From assembly GCA_018401965.1 (NCBI GenBank), contig JAGYJU010000015.1, forward strand, positions 1 through 49,854: DNA of 49,854 nucleotides. The letters are read 5' to 3'. The number at the start of each line of letters is the position of its first letter. Position 1 is the stretch's first letter. The DNA comes from Roseicyclus sp. Lineage in GTDB: Bacteria; Pseudomonadota; Alphaproteobacteria; Rhodobacterales; Rhodobacteraceae. Shown here in pieces: positions 1 to 8,564 of the stretch. The notes under the pieces are model-generated. The model worked only from the letters and a program-made list of their open reading frames with translations, was not told the origin of the DNA and did no database searches. Position numbers and translations under genes: made by a program.

Positions 1-2
1 TC

Positions 3-92
3 GCCGTTGCAGGCAAGGTCACGGATGAGGCAAAGGCCGCCATCGCGCACCAGGCCAAGCGGCTGGTCGAGGTCGCGGCCAAGCTGGCCTGA
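3..92 (+). CDS. C-terminal end of an unidentified gene (partial)
   Basis: Only the last 29 codons are present, ending in TGA at 90-92; the gene begins outside the window. The tail is an Ala/Lys-rich amphipathic helix ending VEVAAKLA. Flavodoxin-like NAD(P)H-dependent reductases (WrbA/FMN reductase type) often end in a similar helix, but this is too little sequence to name the family. That it is coding is inferred from the open frame and from the strong hairpin that follows it. Confidence 0.45.
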   Translation, partial: AVAGKVTDEAKAAIAHQAKRLVEVAAKLA

Positions 93-110
93 TCTTTCGC
101 GTTTCGACAG

Positions 111-150
111 GAACAGGGCCGCGCGGGCAAACCCCTGCGCGGCCCTGTTC
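111..150. terminator. Strong bidirectional hairpin between convergent genes
   Basis: A perfect 14-bp inverted repeat, GAACAGGGCCGCGC (111-124) with its exact complement at 137-150, encloses a 12-base loop. It sits between the end of the partial plus-strand gene and the end of the minus-strand hydrolase, where a shared terminator is expected. There is no T-run on either side, so intrinsic termination is inferred from the stem and position alone. Confidence 0.6.
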
Positions 151-166
151 GCATTCGGTGGATGGA

Positions 167-1090
167 TCAGCCCATCAACTGCCCGGCCTCGGGCACCCAG
201 CGGAATTCTGCGCCATCCGTGCCGGTGTCGACATAGCCCAGGGCCGGAAAGGGCATGTGGTAGCCGATGGCGGGAATGCGGTCTGCCGCGATCATGCCCA
301 GAACGGTCCGGCGGCTGGCGGCAGCCTGGGCCTTGTCGGCGTCAAAGCGCACCTCCCAGTCGGGGCGGGCCAGCGACCAGACCGGGTGATTGGCCAGATC
401 GGCAAAGATCACCAGCCCCGCCCCCGCGCTGTCGAGCCGGTAGACCATGTGCCCCGGCGTATGCCCCGGCGCGGCCATGGCGGTGATGCCCGACACGACA
501 TCGCCGCCACCGGCCAAGAAACTCATGCTGTCGGCCATGGGGCGCACATTGGCGTCAAAGCCCGCGTTGCCGGCGGCAGCCCAGAAATCGAATTCGGCCT
601 GCCCGGTGACATAGCGGGCATTGGCGAATGTGGGCTGTCCATCGGTCATCAGGCCGCCGATGTGATCGCCATGCATATGGCTCAGGACCACGATGTCGAT
701 CTGGTCGGGCGTGTAGCCCGCGCTGGCCAGTGCGCCCGTGATCGCGGCGCCGTCCAGCCCGGTGTCGAACAGAACCAGCTCTGATCCGGTGTTGACCACG
801 GTCGGGGTGAAAAAGAATTGCGATACATCGGTCGACAGGAAATTGGCGCGGCTGACGGCGGCGAAATCTTCGGGTGACACGTTCATGCCGAAAATGCCCT
901 GCGGCTCTTCGCGGGGCGTGGTGCCGGCCAGGATCGTGGTCACCTCGAAATCGCCGATCCTGAACCTGCGATGACGGGCGAAACTTGTGCCGAGCATCGG
1001 GGCCTCGGCCTGTGCGGCCCCGGCAAACGCCCCGGCAAAGGGCAGGGCGGCGGTTGCGGTCAGAACGATGCGGCGGGTCAGATTGGCCAT
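167..1090 (-). CDS. MBL-fold metallo-hydrolase, Tat-exported
   Basis: A 307-aa metallo-beta-lactamase-fold hydrolase. The metal-binding motif HMHGDH is at residues 138-143, with further ligands in APGHTPGH (His210) and IFAD (Asp231) and a C-terminal IGYHMPFPA histidine. The N terminus has a twin-arginine signal (LTRRIVLTA followed by an Ala-rich hydrophobic stretch ending AAQA), so the folded, metal-loaded enzyme is probably sent to the periplasm. The architecture resembles lactonase-type and N-acyl-homoserine-lactonase-like members, but the substrate cannot be told from sequence. The gene lies 84 bp downstream of the zincin gene on the same strand and could share its transcript. Confidence 0.88.
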   Translation of the reverse strand: MANLTRRIVLTATAALPFAGAFAGAAQAEAPMLGTSFARHRRFRIGDFEVTTILAGTTPREEPQGIFGMNVSPEDFAAVSRANFLSTDVSQFFFTPTVVNTGSELVLFDTGLDGAAITGALASAGYTPDQIDIVVLSHMHGDHIGGLMTDGQPTFANARYVTGQAEFDFWAAAGNAGFDANVRPMADSMSFLAGGGDVVSGITAMAAPGHTPGHMVYRLDSAGAGLVIFADLANHPVWSLARPDWEVRFDADKAQAAASRRTVLGMIAADRIPAIGYHMPFPALGYVDTGTDGAEFRWVPEAGQLMG

Positions 1091-1174
1091 CGTGGAAGGC
1101 TCCCTATTTGGTGGCGTCCAGAGGCAAGATAGCAGTTTTGGCGATTTTGCGCGTCACGGCTGTGTGATCGCGGG

Positions 1175-1591
1175 TCACTCCCACCAGGGATCGATGCGGG
1201 CGATATCGTCGTCGGACCAACCGAAATGATGCGCCAGTTCATGCACCAGCACATGCGCCACCATCTCCGACAGGGTGACATTGCCGCGATCGGCCCATTC
1301 ATCGAGGATGGGGCGGCGGAACAGCCAGATCGTGTCGGGGCCCAGCGGTTGATCCATCACAGATTTCTGCGTCAGCGGGATACCGTCATATAGCCCGGTC
1401 AGCTCGAACGGATCGTCCATGTCCAGATCGGCCAGCATGTCGGGGGGCGCGAAATCCTCGATCCGGATCGCGATGATGCGCGCCGCCGCGCGGTAGGGAT
1501 CGGGGATCAGGTCCAGGGCGGCATCGGCCATCGCCTCGAAACTGTCGAGGCCGGGGGCGATGAGATCGGCAAGGGGCGTGGTGTTCGTCAT
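1175..1591 (-). CDS. Zincin-like metallopeptidase family protein (DUF1025/PF06262 type)
   Basis: A 138-aa protein with a clear zinc-protease helix, HELAHH at residues 117-122 (HExxH), followed by FGWSDDDI, the pattern of the small bacterial zincin family formerly DUF1025. The body contains the family's DxxPFELTGLYDG stretch. No signal peptide is visible, so it is probably cytoplasmic. Its physiological substrate is unknown. The start at 1591 (MTNTTPLADL) is preferred over in-frame upstream ATGs because it leaves a 67-bp divergent promoter space to gltX; a longer frame would run into the gltX coding sequence. Confidence 0.85.
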   Translation of the reverse strand: MTNTTPLADLIAPGLDSFEAMADAALDLIPDPYRAAARIIAIRIEDFAPPDMLADLDMDDPFELTGLYDGIPLTQKSVMDQPLGPDTIWLFRRPILDEWADRGNVTLSEMVAHVLVHELAHHFGWSDDDIARIDPWWE

Positions 1592-1658
1592 ACCCCTGAT
1601 ATGGACAATTCCGCCCCGATCTGAAAGACCACGCCGCACCTGACCAAAGGCCAAGTCC

Positions 1659-2984
1659 ATGACCATCACCACCCGTTTCGCGCCCTCGCCCACCGGCTAC
1701 ATCCATGTCGGCAACCTGCGCACGGCGCTGTTCAATCACCTGATCGCGAAGAAGGCGGGCGGCCAGTTCGTGCTGCGGCTCGATGACACCGACCCGGACC
1801 GGTCCAAGCAGGAATATGCCGACGCGATCCAGGAAGACCTGGAATGGCTGGGCCTGACATGGGACCGGATCGAACGCCAATCCGACCGGTTGGACCGCTA
1901 CGCGGAAGCGGCCGATCAGCTGCGCGAAAAGGGCCGGTTCTACGAGGCCTGGGAAACGCCGACCGAGCTGGACCTGAAGCGCAAGAAACAGCTCAACATG
2001 GGGCAGCCGCCGGTCTATGACCGCGCCGCCCTGAAACTGAGCGACGGGGACCGCGTGACGATGCGGGCCGAACGCGGCGCGGGGGTCTGGCGCTTTTTGC
2101 TCGATCAGCAGCGGATCGAATGGGAAGACGGTATTCTTGGGCCCTTGTCGATCGATGCGGCCAGCGTCTCGGACCCGGTCTTGATCCGCGCCGATGGGCA
2201 GGTTTTGTATACGCTGGCCTCGGTGGTGGATGACATCGACATGGGCATCACCCATGTCGTGCGCGGGTCGGACCATGTGACCAATACCGCGACCCAGATC
2301 CAGATCATGGCGGCACTGGGCCATGGCCATCCGGCTTTCGCGCATCATTCGCTCTTGACCGGTCCGCAGGGCGAGGCGCTGTCGAAGCGCTTGGGCACGC
2401 TGTCCTTGCGCGACCTTCGCGCGGCGGGGGTGGAACCCATGGCGCTGCTGAGCTTGATGGCGCGGCTTGGATCGTCGCAGCCGGTGGTCCTGGCGGGCTC
2501 GATCGCGGAATTGGCCGACGGGTTCGACCTGGCGCAATTCGGATCTGCCCCGACCAAGTTCGACGAGAACGACCTGTTCCCGCTGACGGCCCGGGTGCTG
2601 CAAGACCGCCCCTATGACGCGATGGCCGAGGAAATCGCGGGCCTTGGCGTGCCGGATGACATCGCGCCTGCGTTCTGGGACGTGGCGCGCGCCAATATCA
2701 CCACCCGTGCCGATTTGCCGGGCTGGTGGGCGGTGCTGCGCGATGGCGGCACGCCGCTGGTCGACGACGAAGACCGCGATTTTGTCGCCGAGGCCTTCGC
2801 GATGCTGCCCGAACTGCCCTATGATGGTGACAGCTGGGGCGCCTGGACGGGCGCGGTGAAAGAGGCCACCGGGCGCAAGGGCAAGGGGTTGTTCATGCCG
2901 TTGCGCAAGGCGGTGACCGGGCGCGAAAAAGGGCCGGAAATGGCCGATGTGATGCGCCTGTTGCAGAAGAAACCGACGCTCTGA
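1659..2984 (+). CDS. gltX: Glutamyl-tRNA synthetase
   Basis: A 441-aa class I aminoacyl-tRNA synthetase that charges tRNA with glutamate. The nucleotide-binding signature is FAPSPTGYIHVGN (residues 7-19, with HVGN as the HIGH element) and the KMSKS loop is the degenerate LSKR at 241-244. RLDDTDPDRS and VVRGSDHVTNT are family hallmarks. At 441 aa it is the short form. Many alphaproteobacteria carry two GluRS paralogues, one of which glutamylates tRNA-Gln for amidation by GatCAB; which role this copy plays cannot be told here. It is transcribed divergently from the zincin gene and followed by a repeat-rich gap. Confidence 0.96.
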   Translation: MTITTRFAPSPTGYIHVGNLRTALFNHLIAKKAGGQFVLRLDDTDPDRSKQEYADAIQEDLEWLGLTWDRIERQSDRLDRYAEAADQLREKGRFYEAWETPTELDLKRKKQLNMGQPPVYDRAALKLSDGDRVTMRAERGAGVWRFLLDQQRIEWEDGILGPLSIDAASVSDPVLIRADGQVLYTLASVVDDIDMGITHVVRGSDHVTNTATQIQIMAALGHGHPAFAHHSLLTGPQGEALSKRLGTLSLRDLRAAGVEPMALLSLMARLGSSQPVVLAGSIAELADGFDLAQFGSAPTKFDENDLFPLTARVLQDRPYDAMAEEIAGLGVPDDIAPAFWDVARANITTRADLPGWWAVLRDGGTPLVDDEDRDFVAEAFAMLPELPYDGDSWGAWTGAVKEATGRKGKGLFMPLRKAVTGREKGPEMADVMRLLQKKPTL

Positions 2985-3035
2985 CAGGAGGGGCGCCCCG
3001 CGCGGCTTGGGCCGGTGGGCGTTTTGGTGGGTAGT

Positions 3036-3079
3036 GGGTGGGCGATCCGCCCACCCTAAATCCGATCCGCCCACCCTCC
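3036..3079. repeat. GGGTGGGC/GCCCACCC hairpin and direct repeat downstream of gltX
   Basis: GGGTGGGC (3036-3043) pairs perfectly with GCCCACCC (3049-3056) around a five-base loop. The 14-mer GATCCGCCCACCCT occurs twice in direct orientation, at 3044-3057 and 3064-3077. A closely similar pair of hairpins is found after lysS (31981-32031). Placement directly after two unrelated genes suggests a mobile or terminator-like intergenic repeat. Confidence 0.65.
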
Positions 3080-3084
3080 GGGGG

Positions 3085-3102
3085 TGTCCCACGCGTGGGA
3101 CA
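3085..3102. repeat. Perfect 18-bp palindrome
   Basis: TGTCCCACGCGTGGGACA is a perfect palindrome between gltX and the convergent cyclotransferase gene. A degraded relative, TGTCCCACGCGGTGGG, lies between rpe and ccr at 26854-26869, again between convergent genes. It could be a protein-binding site or a terminator-associated repeat; the sequence does not decide. Confidence 0.6.
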
Positions 3103-3152
3103 TCAACCGCCCCAAGGAAATCAAGGGCTTCGAAAGGCGAATTTACAAAGCG

Positions 3153-3719
3153 TTAGGATTTGGGCGCCAGGCCCAGGTCGCGCAGGGCGGCGTCGACAAA
3201 GGCGCGGTCACGCTCCGTCAGGGCCTGGGCGCGGGGATATTCGGGGGCGGCCCGGTCATTGCGCAGGCCCATCTCCCAGCCGGTGGTCGTCTCGAAGAAC
3301 CGCAGCGCCCCGGCCTCGCCGAATTCGCGCATATACCCCTGAACGACGCAATCCAGATAGCTGAGCAGGATCGGGTGTTCGGCGCTGTCGGCGATGTGGC
3401 GCGGTTCCACCTGGTAGATCATGATGTCGGCCGCATCGGCCCGGTCATGGTCCACATGGTGCAGCGGATGGCGGGCATAGGCCGCTTCGCGCGCATCAAG
3501 CGCCGCCCAATCTCCGCCCGGAACGGCCGCGATCAGCCCATCGATCACCGTGCCGGGCGCGGGCATTGCCGACAGATAGGCGACCCGGCGCAGCGCGGTG
3601 CCGCGCCAGCCCCGCGCCCAGCCGGTGACGCGCGCGGGGCTGGCGCGCGGGTAATCATGCGTGGCCCGGTTCACCAGGCTGCCGTAGCCAAAGAAAAAGG
3701 GATCGCGGGGCAGGGTCAT
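3153..3719 (-). CDS. Gamma-glutamylcyclotransferase-like protein
   Basis: A 188-aa protein beginning MTLPRDPFFFGYGSLVN. The YGSL turn at residues 12-15 is the substrate-binding signature of the gamma-glutamylcyclotransferase (GGCT/ChaC/AIG2) fold, and LDAREAAYAR supplies the expected acidic catalytic region. The family releases 5-oxoproline from gamma-glutamyl compounds such as glutathione fragments. The start at 3719 is chosen so that the first beta strand directly precedes YGSL; an ATG 12 codons upstream adds a non-family tail. It is transcribed away from the glycine riboswitch region. The exact substrate is not predictable. Confidence 0.8.
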   Translation of the reverse strand: MTLPRDPFFFGYGSLVNRATHDYPRASPARVTGWARGWRGTALRRVAYLSAMPAPGTVIDGLIAAVPGGDWAALDAREAAYARHPLHHVDHDRADAADIMIYQVEPRHIADSAEHPILLSYLDCVVQGYMREFGEAGALRFFETTTGWEMGLRNDRAAPEYPRAQALTERDRAFVDAALRDLGLAPKS

Positions 3720-3798
3720 GTCGGTTTTGATGGCGAAAGCGCCGCCAATGCACAAGGCCCCTTGCGGTGGCCCGCAAGCCTGATATTTTCATCACGTC

Positions 3799-3976
3799 GA
3801 CGCAGGGAGACGCTGACCGGGTTCAAGATGATCCTGTCAGGGCCGAAGGAGCAACCGCCCCGGTAAACTCTCAGGCAAAAGGACCTGCGCCGATAAGACA
3901 ACTCTGGAGAGTGGTGCGCCATGACGCATCCGCCGACGGGATAACGATCTCAGGCGACAGGACAGAGGGGGCATCA
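3799..3976 (+). promoter_or_regulatory. Tandem glycine riboswitch (two aptamers) upstream of gcvT
   Basis: Two glycine aptamers lie head to tail. The first (about 3799-3900) has the conserved strings GCCGAAGGAGCAA, AACTCTCAGGCAAAAGGAC and ACTCTGGAGAG. The second (about 3900-3976) has GCCGACGGGATAACG, ATCTCAGGCGACAGGAC and AGAGGGG. These are hallmarks of the gcvT-type riboswitch, which binds glycine and usually switches glycine-catabolic genes on. It ends 67 nt before the gcvT start. The immediate gcvT operon context confirms the assignment. Confidence 0.96.
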
Positions 3977-4019
3977 CCGTTGCGGCCAGACCGGCCGTGA
4001 CCATCGATGCCGGGCCATG

Positions 4020-4041
4020 CGCCCAAGACCTGGACGGGGCG
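4020..4041 (+). promoter_or_regulatory. Possible Shine-Dalgarno-sequestering hairpin of the riboswitch
   Basis: CGCCC (4020-4024) can pair with GGGCG (4037-4041), the purine-rich stretch just before the gcvT ATG at 4044. Another short hairpin, CGGCC/GGCCG (3983-3997), lies between it and the aptamers. There is no T-rich terminator, so control of translation initiation rather than transcription is inferred. The pairing is short and was found by eye. Confidence 0.35.
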
Positions 4042-4043
4042 AC

Positions 4044-5159
4044 ATGGCCGACACTGTCGAGACTGACCTGATCACATTGCCGCTTGCGGGGCTGCATGCC
4101 GAGCTGGGCGCGAAATTCGTGCCCTTCGCGGGCTATTCCATGCCGGTCCAATATGGTCTGGGCGTGCTGGGCGAACATATCTGGACGCGGGAAAAGGCCG
4201 GGCTGTTCGATGTCAGCCACATGGGGCAAGTGCGTCTGCCCAAGGCGGCGCTGGCCGGGCTGGAGGGGATGATCCCCGCCGATCTGCTGGGCCTGGCACA
4301 GGGGCGGCAGCGCTACGGCATGTTCACCAATGACGCGGGCGGGGTGCTGGACGATCTGATGATCGCGCACCGCGCGGGGGATGTGTTCGTGGTGGTGAAT
4401 GCCGCGCGCCGCGCGCATGACCTGGCGCATCTGCGCGCCCATCTGAGCGGGGTGGAAGAGGTGACGGACCGCGCGCTTTTGGCCTTGCAGGGGCCCTTGG
4501 CCGAAGCGGCGCTGGCGGCCCTCGTGCCCGCCGTGGCCGCGATGCGGTTCATGGATGTCGCGGTGATCGACTGGCAGGGCGCGACGCTTTGGGTGTCGCG
4601 GTCAGGCTATACCGGCGAGGACGGGTTCGAGATCTCGGTGCCGGTGGATGTGGCCGAAGGCTTTGCCCGCGCGCTTCTGGCCGATGACCGGGTGGCCCCG
4701 ATTGGCCTTGGCGCGCGCGACAGCCTGCGGCTGGAGGCGGGTTTGCCGCTCTATGGTCAGGACATGGATCCGGGCATTTCCCCGGTCGAGGCCGGGCAGG
4801 CCTGGGCCATCGGGCGGGCGCGCCGCACGGGTGGCGCGCGCGCCGGCGGATTTCCGGGCGCCGATGTGATTCTGGACCAGGTCGCCCATGGCGCGCCGCG
4901 CCGCCGCGCAGGTCTGCGCCCCGAAGGCCGCGCCCCGATGCGCGGCGAGGTGGTGCTGTTTGCCGAGGTGGACGGGGGCGCGCCGGTCGGGCGCATCACC
5001 TCTGGCGGGTTCGGGCCAAGCTTGGCCGCGCCGATGGCGATGGGCCTGATCGAGGCCCATGTTCCAGCCGACGCGGTGCTGTATGGTGATCTGCGCGGCA
5101 AGCGCCTGCCTGTGCGGCAGGTGCCGCTTCCTTTCGTTCCCCCTGGCTACAAACGCTGA
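4044..5159 (+). CDS. gcvT: Glycine cleavage system T protein (aminomethyltransferase)
   Basis: A 371-aa aminomethyltransferase. It takes the aminomethyl group from the lipoyl arm of GcvH, releases ammonia and makes 5,10-methylene-tetrahydrofolate. Family motifs include FAGYSMPVQY, GLFDVSHMGQ, the folate-site region SRSGYTGEDGFE and GLGARDSLRLEAGLPLYGQDM, followed by the C-terminal barrel domain. The ATG at 4044 (MADTVETDLI) is preferred; the frame extends upstream but only into the riboswitch leader. It is the first gene of gcvT-gcvH-gcvP, and gcvH begins within 16 bp of its stop. Confidence 0.97.
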   Translation: MADTVETDLITLPLAGLHAELGAKFVPFAGYSMPVQYGLGVLGEHIWTREKAGLFDVSHMGQVRLPKAALAGLEGMIPADLLGLAQGRQRYGMFTNDAGGVLDDLMIAHRAGDVFVVVNAARRAHDLAHLRAHLSGVEEVTDRALLALQGPLAEAALAALVPAVAAMRFMDVAVIDWQGATLWVSRSGYTGEDGFEISVPVDVAEGFARALLADDRVAPIGLGARDSLRLEAGLPLYGQDMDPGISPVEAGQAWAIGRARRTGGARAGGFPGADVILDQVAHGAPRRRAGLRPEGRAPMRGEVVLFAEVDGGAPVGRITSGGFGPSLAAPMAMGLIEAHVPADAVLYGDLRGKRLPVRQVPLPFVPPGYKR

Positions 5160-5174
5160 GTGATGAGGCCCAAG

Positions 5175-5537
5175 ATGAAATATACAGAAGATCATGAATG
5201 GTTGAGCGCCGATGGCGATATCGTCACCGTCGGCATCACCGAATATGCCGCGACGCAACTGGGCGACGTGGTGTTCGTGGAATTGCCCGAGATCGAAACG
5301 CAGGTCGCCAAGGGTGACGAGATCGTGGTGATCGAAAGCGTCAAGGCCGCGTCCGACATCGTGGCGCCCATCGATGGCGAGATCGTCGAGGTGAATGACG
5401 CGCTGGTGGTCAATCCCGCGCTGGTCAACGAAGACCCGACGGGCGAGGCCTGGTTCTTCAAGATCAAGGTCGATGACCCGGCGGCGCTGGACGCCTTCAT
5501 GGATGAGGACGAATACAAGGATCACATCGGGGAGTGA
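5175..5537 (+). CDS. gcvH: Glycine cleavage system H protein (lipoyl carrier)
   Basis: A 120-aa lipoyl carrier that shuttles the aminomethyl group between GcvP, GcvT and the L protein. The lipoylated lysine is Lys57 in IESVKAASD. The N terminus [10 protein letters not shown] is the canonical family start, so the ATG at 5175 is chosen over an ATG at 5163 and a GTG at 5160, which overlap the end of gcvT. The protein is full length and very acidic towards the C terminus ([11 protein letters not shown]). Confidence 0.96.
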   Translation: MKYTEDHEWLSADGDIVTVGITEYAATQLGDVVFVELPEIETQVAKGDEIVVIESVKAASDIVAPIDGEIVEVNDALVVNPALVNEDPTGEAWFFKIKVDDPAALDAFMDEDEYKDHIGE

Positions 5538-5541
5538 GCCA

Positions 5542-5601
5542 GGGGCTCTGCCCCCAGCCGCGCCGGTGGCGCGGCCCCCCGGGATATTTCTGAAACGGAG
5601 A
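5542..5601. repeat. Intergenic repeat module copy 1 (hairpins plus CGTTT-N3-AAATATCCC core)
   Basis: Between gcvH and gcvP lie a GGGG/CCCC hairpin (5542-5554), a perfect 7-bp stem CCGCGCC/GGCGCGG (5558-5574), and a core that on the minus strand reads CGTTTCAGAAATATCCC with TCTC before it (5581-5601). The same core occurs at 22581-22601 and 43934-43954. It may attenuate gcvP relative to gcvTH or simply be a dispersed repeat. Confidence 0.7.
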
Positions 5602-5646
5602 CAGCGCAGGCGGCACATGCCCCTGCACCCTGCAAGGACAAGCCCG

Positions 5647-8484
5647 ATGCCCTGGACGCCGACCGCCTATGACCCGACCGATTTCGCCAATCGCCGCCAT
5701 ATCGGCCCATCGCCCGCCGAAATGGCCGCGATGCTCAGGGTCGTGGGGGCAGACAGTGTCGATGCCTTGATCGACCAGACCATTCCCGCCTCGATCCAGC
5801 AGGCGCAGCCGCTCGACTGGGCGCCGATGTCGGAGGCGGAGCTGCTGGACCACATGCGCGCCATCGCGGGCCGCAACAAGCCGATGGTCCAGATGATCGG
5901 GCAGGGGTATTACGGCACCCACACGCCGCCCGCGATCCAGCGCAACGTGCTGGAAAACCCGGCCTGGTATACCGCCTATACCCCCTATCAGCCGGAAATC
6001 GCGCAAGGCCGGCTGGAGGCGCTGCTGAATTTCCAGACCATGGTGTCGGACCTGACGGGCCTCGAGGTGGCCAATGCGTCGCTGCTGGACGAGGCGACGG
6101 CCTGTGCCGAGGCGATGGTGATGGCCGAGCGGGTCGCGAAATCGAAGGCGCGGGCTTTCTTCATCGACGAGACGTGCCATCCGCAGAATATCGCGGTGAT
6201 GCGGACGCGGGCCGAACCCTTGGGCATCGAGGTGATCGTGGGGCCGGCGGATGCGCTGGACGCGGCGGCGGTGTTCGGCGCGATTTTCCAGGTGCCGGGC
6301 ACGTTTGGCGGGCTGGCCGATCCCAGCGCGCAGATCGCGGCGCTGCATGCGCAAAAGGCGATCGCGATTGTCGCGGGCGATCTGCTGGCGCTGACGCTGA
6401 TCCGCGATCCGGGCAGCATGGGGGCCGATATCGCGGTGGGATCGGCGCAGCGCTTCGGCGTGCCCTTGGGCTATGGCGGGCCGCATGCGGCCTTCATGGC
6501 GTGCCGTGACGCGCACAAGCGCGCGATGCCGGGGCGGATCGTGGGGGTGTCGATCGACAGCCATGGGCACAAGGCCTACCGCCTGTCGCTGCAGACCCGC
6601 GAACAACATATCCGGCGCGAAAAAGCCACGTCGAATGTCTGCACCGCGCAGGCGCTTTTGGCGGTGATGGCCAGTTTCTACGCCGTGTTCCATGGCCCCG
6701 AGGGCTTGCGCGCGATTGCGCAGGCGGTGCATCTGAAGACGGCGCGCCTGGCCGAAAGCCTGCGGGCGGGCGGCTATGCGCCCGAGGCGACCGCGTTTTT
6801 CGACACGATCACCCTGCCCGTGGGCGAGCGGCAAAGCCGGATCATGGCGGCGGCCGTGGCGCGCGGTATCAACCTGCGCGACGTGGGCCGCGACCGGATC
6901 GGGATATCGGTCGACGAGACCACGACCGAGGCGCATCTGGAGGCGGTGTGCAAAGCCTTTGACGTGGCGCTTGTGGCCCCTGTCAGCGCCCCCGCCATCC
7001 CGGATGCGATGCTGCGCACGACCCCTTATCTGACGCATCCGATTTTCCACATGAACCGGGCCGAATCGGAAATGATGCGCTACATGCGCCGCTTGTCGGA
7101 CCGTGACCTGGCGCTGGACCGTGCGATGATCCCGCTTGGGTCTTGCACCATGAAGCTGAACGCGGCGGTCGAGATGATGCCGGTCACCTGGCCCGAGTTC
7201 AACGCGATCCACCCCTTTGCGCCCGCCGACCAGGCCGAGGGCTACGCGGTGATGCTGGCCGATCTGTCCGACAAGCTGTGCGAGATCACCGGCTATGACG
7301 CGATGTCGATGCAGCCCAATTCCGGCGCGCAGGGCGAATATGCCGGGCTGTTGACCATCGCGGCCTATCACCGGGCGCAGGGCGATCATCATCGCCGGGT
7401 CTGCCTGATCCCGGTGTCGGCGCATGGCACCAACCCGGCCAGCGCGCAGATGTGCGGCATGGAGGTTGTCGTGGTCCGCGCCGCCGACAACGGCGACATC
7501 GACGTGGAGGATTTCCGCGCCAAGGCAGAGGCTGCGGGCGACCGGCTGGCGGCCTGCATGATCACCTACCCGTCAACCCACGGCGTGTTCGAGGAAACCG
7601 TGCGCGAGGTCTGCGAGATCACCCATCGGCATGGTGGGCAGGTCTACCTGGATGGCGCGAACCTGAACGCGATGGTGGGCCTGTCGCGGCCCGGCGATAT
7701 CGGGGCCGATGTCAGCCACCTGAACCTGCACAAGACATTCTGCATTCCGCATGGCGGCGGTGGCCCCGGCATGGGGCCGATCGGGGTCAAGGCGCATCTG
7801 GCGCCCTACCTGCCGGGGCATCCCGAAACCGGGGGTGCAACCGGCCCGGTGTCGGGCGCGCCCTATGGGTCGGCGTCGATCCTGCCGATTTCCTATGCCT
7901 ATGTGCGGCTGATGGGGGGCGAGGGGATAACGCGGGCAACCAAGGTCGCGATCCTGAACGCCAATTACATCGCCAAGCGGCTGGAAGGCGCCTTTCCCGT
8001 GCTGTTCAAGGGCAAGGGGGGGCGGGTCGCGCATGAATGCATCCTCGACACCCGGCCCTTTGCCGAGGCGGGCGTGACGGTGGATGATATCGCCAAGCGG
8101 TTGATGGATTGCGGGTTCCATGCCCCAACGATGAGCTGGCCCGTGGCCGGCACCTTGATGGTGGAGCCGACCGAGAGCGAGACACAGGCCGAGATCGACC
8201 GGTTCTGCGAGGCGATGCTGGCGATCCGCGCCGAGATTGCCGAGGTCGAGGCCGGGCGCATGCCCATCGCGCAAAGCCCGCTGCGATTCGCGCCGCACAC
8301 GATGGAAGACCTGGTGCGCGACTGGGACCGGGCCTATTCCCGCGAACAGGGCTGTTTCCCGCCCGGGGCCTTTCGCGTCGACAAGTATTGGCCGCCGGTC
8401 AACCGCGTCGACAATGTGCATGGCGACCGGCACCTGATCTGCACCTGCCCGCCGCTGGAAAGCTACCAGGAGGCGGCGGAGTAA
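5647..8484 (+). CDS. gcvP: Glycine dehydrogenase (decarboxylating), P protein
   Basis: A 945-aa PLP enzyme that decarboxylates glycine and passes the aminomethyl group to GcvH. It is the fused single-chain form: an N-terminal half ([12 protein letters not shown], then [12 protein letters not shown]) and a C-terminal half with the PLP lysine, Lys696, in [31 protein letters not shown] is another family hallmark. The start at 5647 ([10 protein letters not shown]) has an AAGGA about 8 nt upstream; an ATG at 5617 would add ten residues. Last gene of the glycine cleavage operon; the L protein is not encoded here. Confidence 0.97.
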   Translation: MPWTPTAYDPTDFANRRHIGPSPAEMAAMLRVVGADSVDALIDQTIPASIQQAQPLDWAPMSEAELLDHMRAIAGRNKPMVQMIGQGYYGTHTPPAIQRNVLENPAWYTAYTPYQPEIAQGRLEALLNFQTMVSDLTGLEVANASLLDEATACAEAMVMAERVAKSKARAFFIDETCHPQNIAVMRTRAEPLGIEVIVGPADALDAAAVFGAIFQVPGTFGGLADPSAQIAALHAQKAIAIVAGDLLALTLIRDPGSMGADIAVGSAQRFGVPLGYGGPHAAFMACRDAHKRAMPGRIVGVSIDSHGHKAYRLSLQTREQHIRREKATSNVCTAQALLAVMASFYAVFHGPEGLRAIAQAVHLKTARLAESLRAGGYAPEATAFFDTITLPVGERQSRIMAAAVARGINLRDVGRDRIGISVDETTTEAHLEAVCKAFDVALVAPVSAPAIPDAMLRTTPYLTHPIFHMNRAESEMMRYMRRLSDRDLALDRAMIPLGSCTMKLNAAVEMMPVTWPEFNAIHPFAPADQAEGYAVMLADLSDKLCEITGYDAMSMQPNSGAQGEYAGLLTIAAYHRAQGDHHRRVCLIPVSAHGTNPASAQMCGMEVVVVRAADNGDIDVEDFRAKAEAAGDRLAACMITYPSTHGVFEETVREVCEITHRHGGQVYLDGANLNAMVGLSRPGDIGADVSHLNLHKTFCIPHGGGGPGMGPIGVKAHLAPYLPGHPETGGATGPVSGAPYGSASILPISYAYVRLMGGEGITRATKVAILNANYIAKRLEGAFPVLFKGKGGRVAHECILDTRPFAEAGVTVDDIAKRLMDCGFHAPTMSWPVAGTLMVEPTESETQAEIDRFCEAMLAIRAEIAEVEAGRMPIAQSPLRFAPHTMEDLVRDWDRAYSREQGCFPPGAFRVDKYWPPVNRVDNVHGDRHLICTCPPLESYQEAAE

Positions 8485-8497
8485 GCGCTGGATTTTT

Positions 8498-8525
8498 CCG
8501 GGGGCAGCCAGCTGGCCGCCCCCGG
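8498..8525. terminator. Hairpin between convergent gcvP and the DUF4329 gene
   Basis: CCGGGGGC (8498-8505) pairs with GCCCCCGG (8518-8525), and the loop itself contains the palindrome GCCAGCTGGC, so a nearly continuous stem forms. The position 13 bp after gcvP and before the end of the convergent gene supports bidirectional termination. No T-run follows on the plus strand. Confidence 0.6.
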
Positions 8526-8564
8526 AACTCCGGGTGTGGCGGGGCAGGCGGGTCGGCTTTGCCC

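Noticed and set aside
3767..4000. Small open frame within the gcvT leader
   Set aside because: It coincides with the two glycine aptamers, whose conserved RNA strings explain the sequence; no ribosome-binding site or protein similarity.
5497..7425. Long open frame on the minus strand opposite gcvP (over 600 codons)
   Set aside because: It is a shadow of the high-GC gcvP coding strand: rich in Arg, His, Gly and Pro, with no recognisable domain, while gcvP on the other strand is unmistakable.
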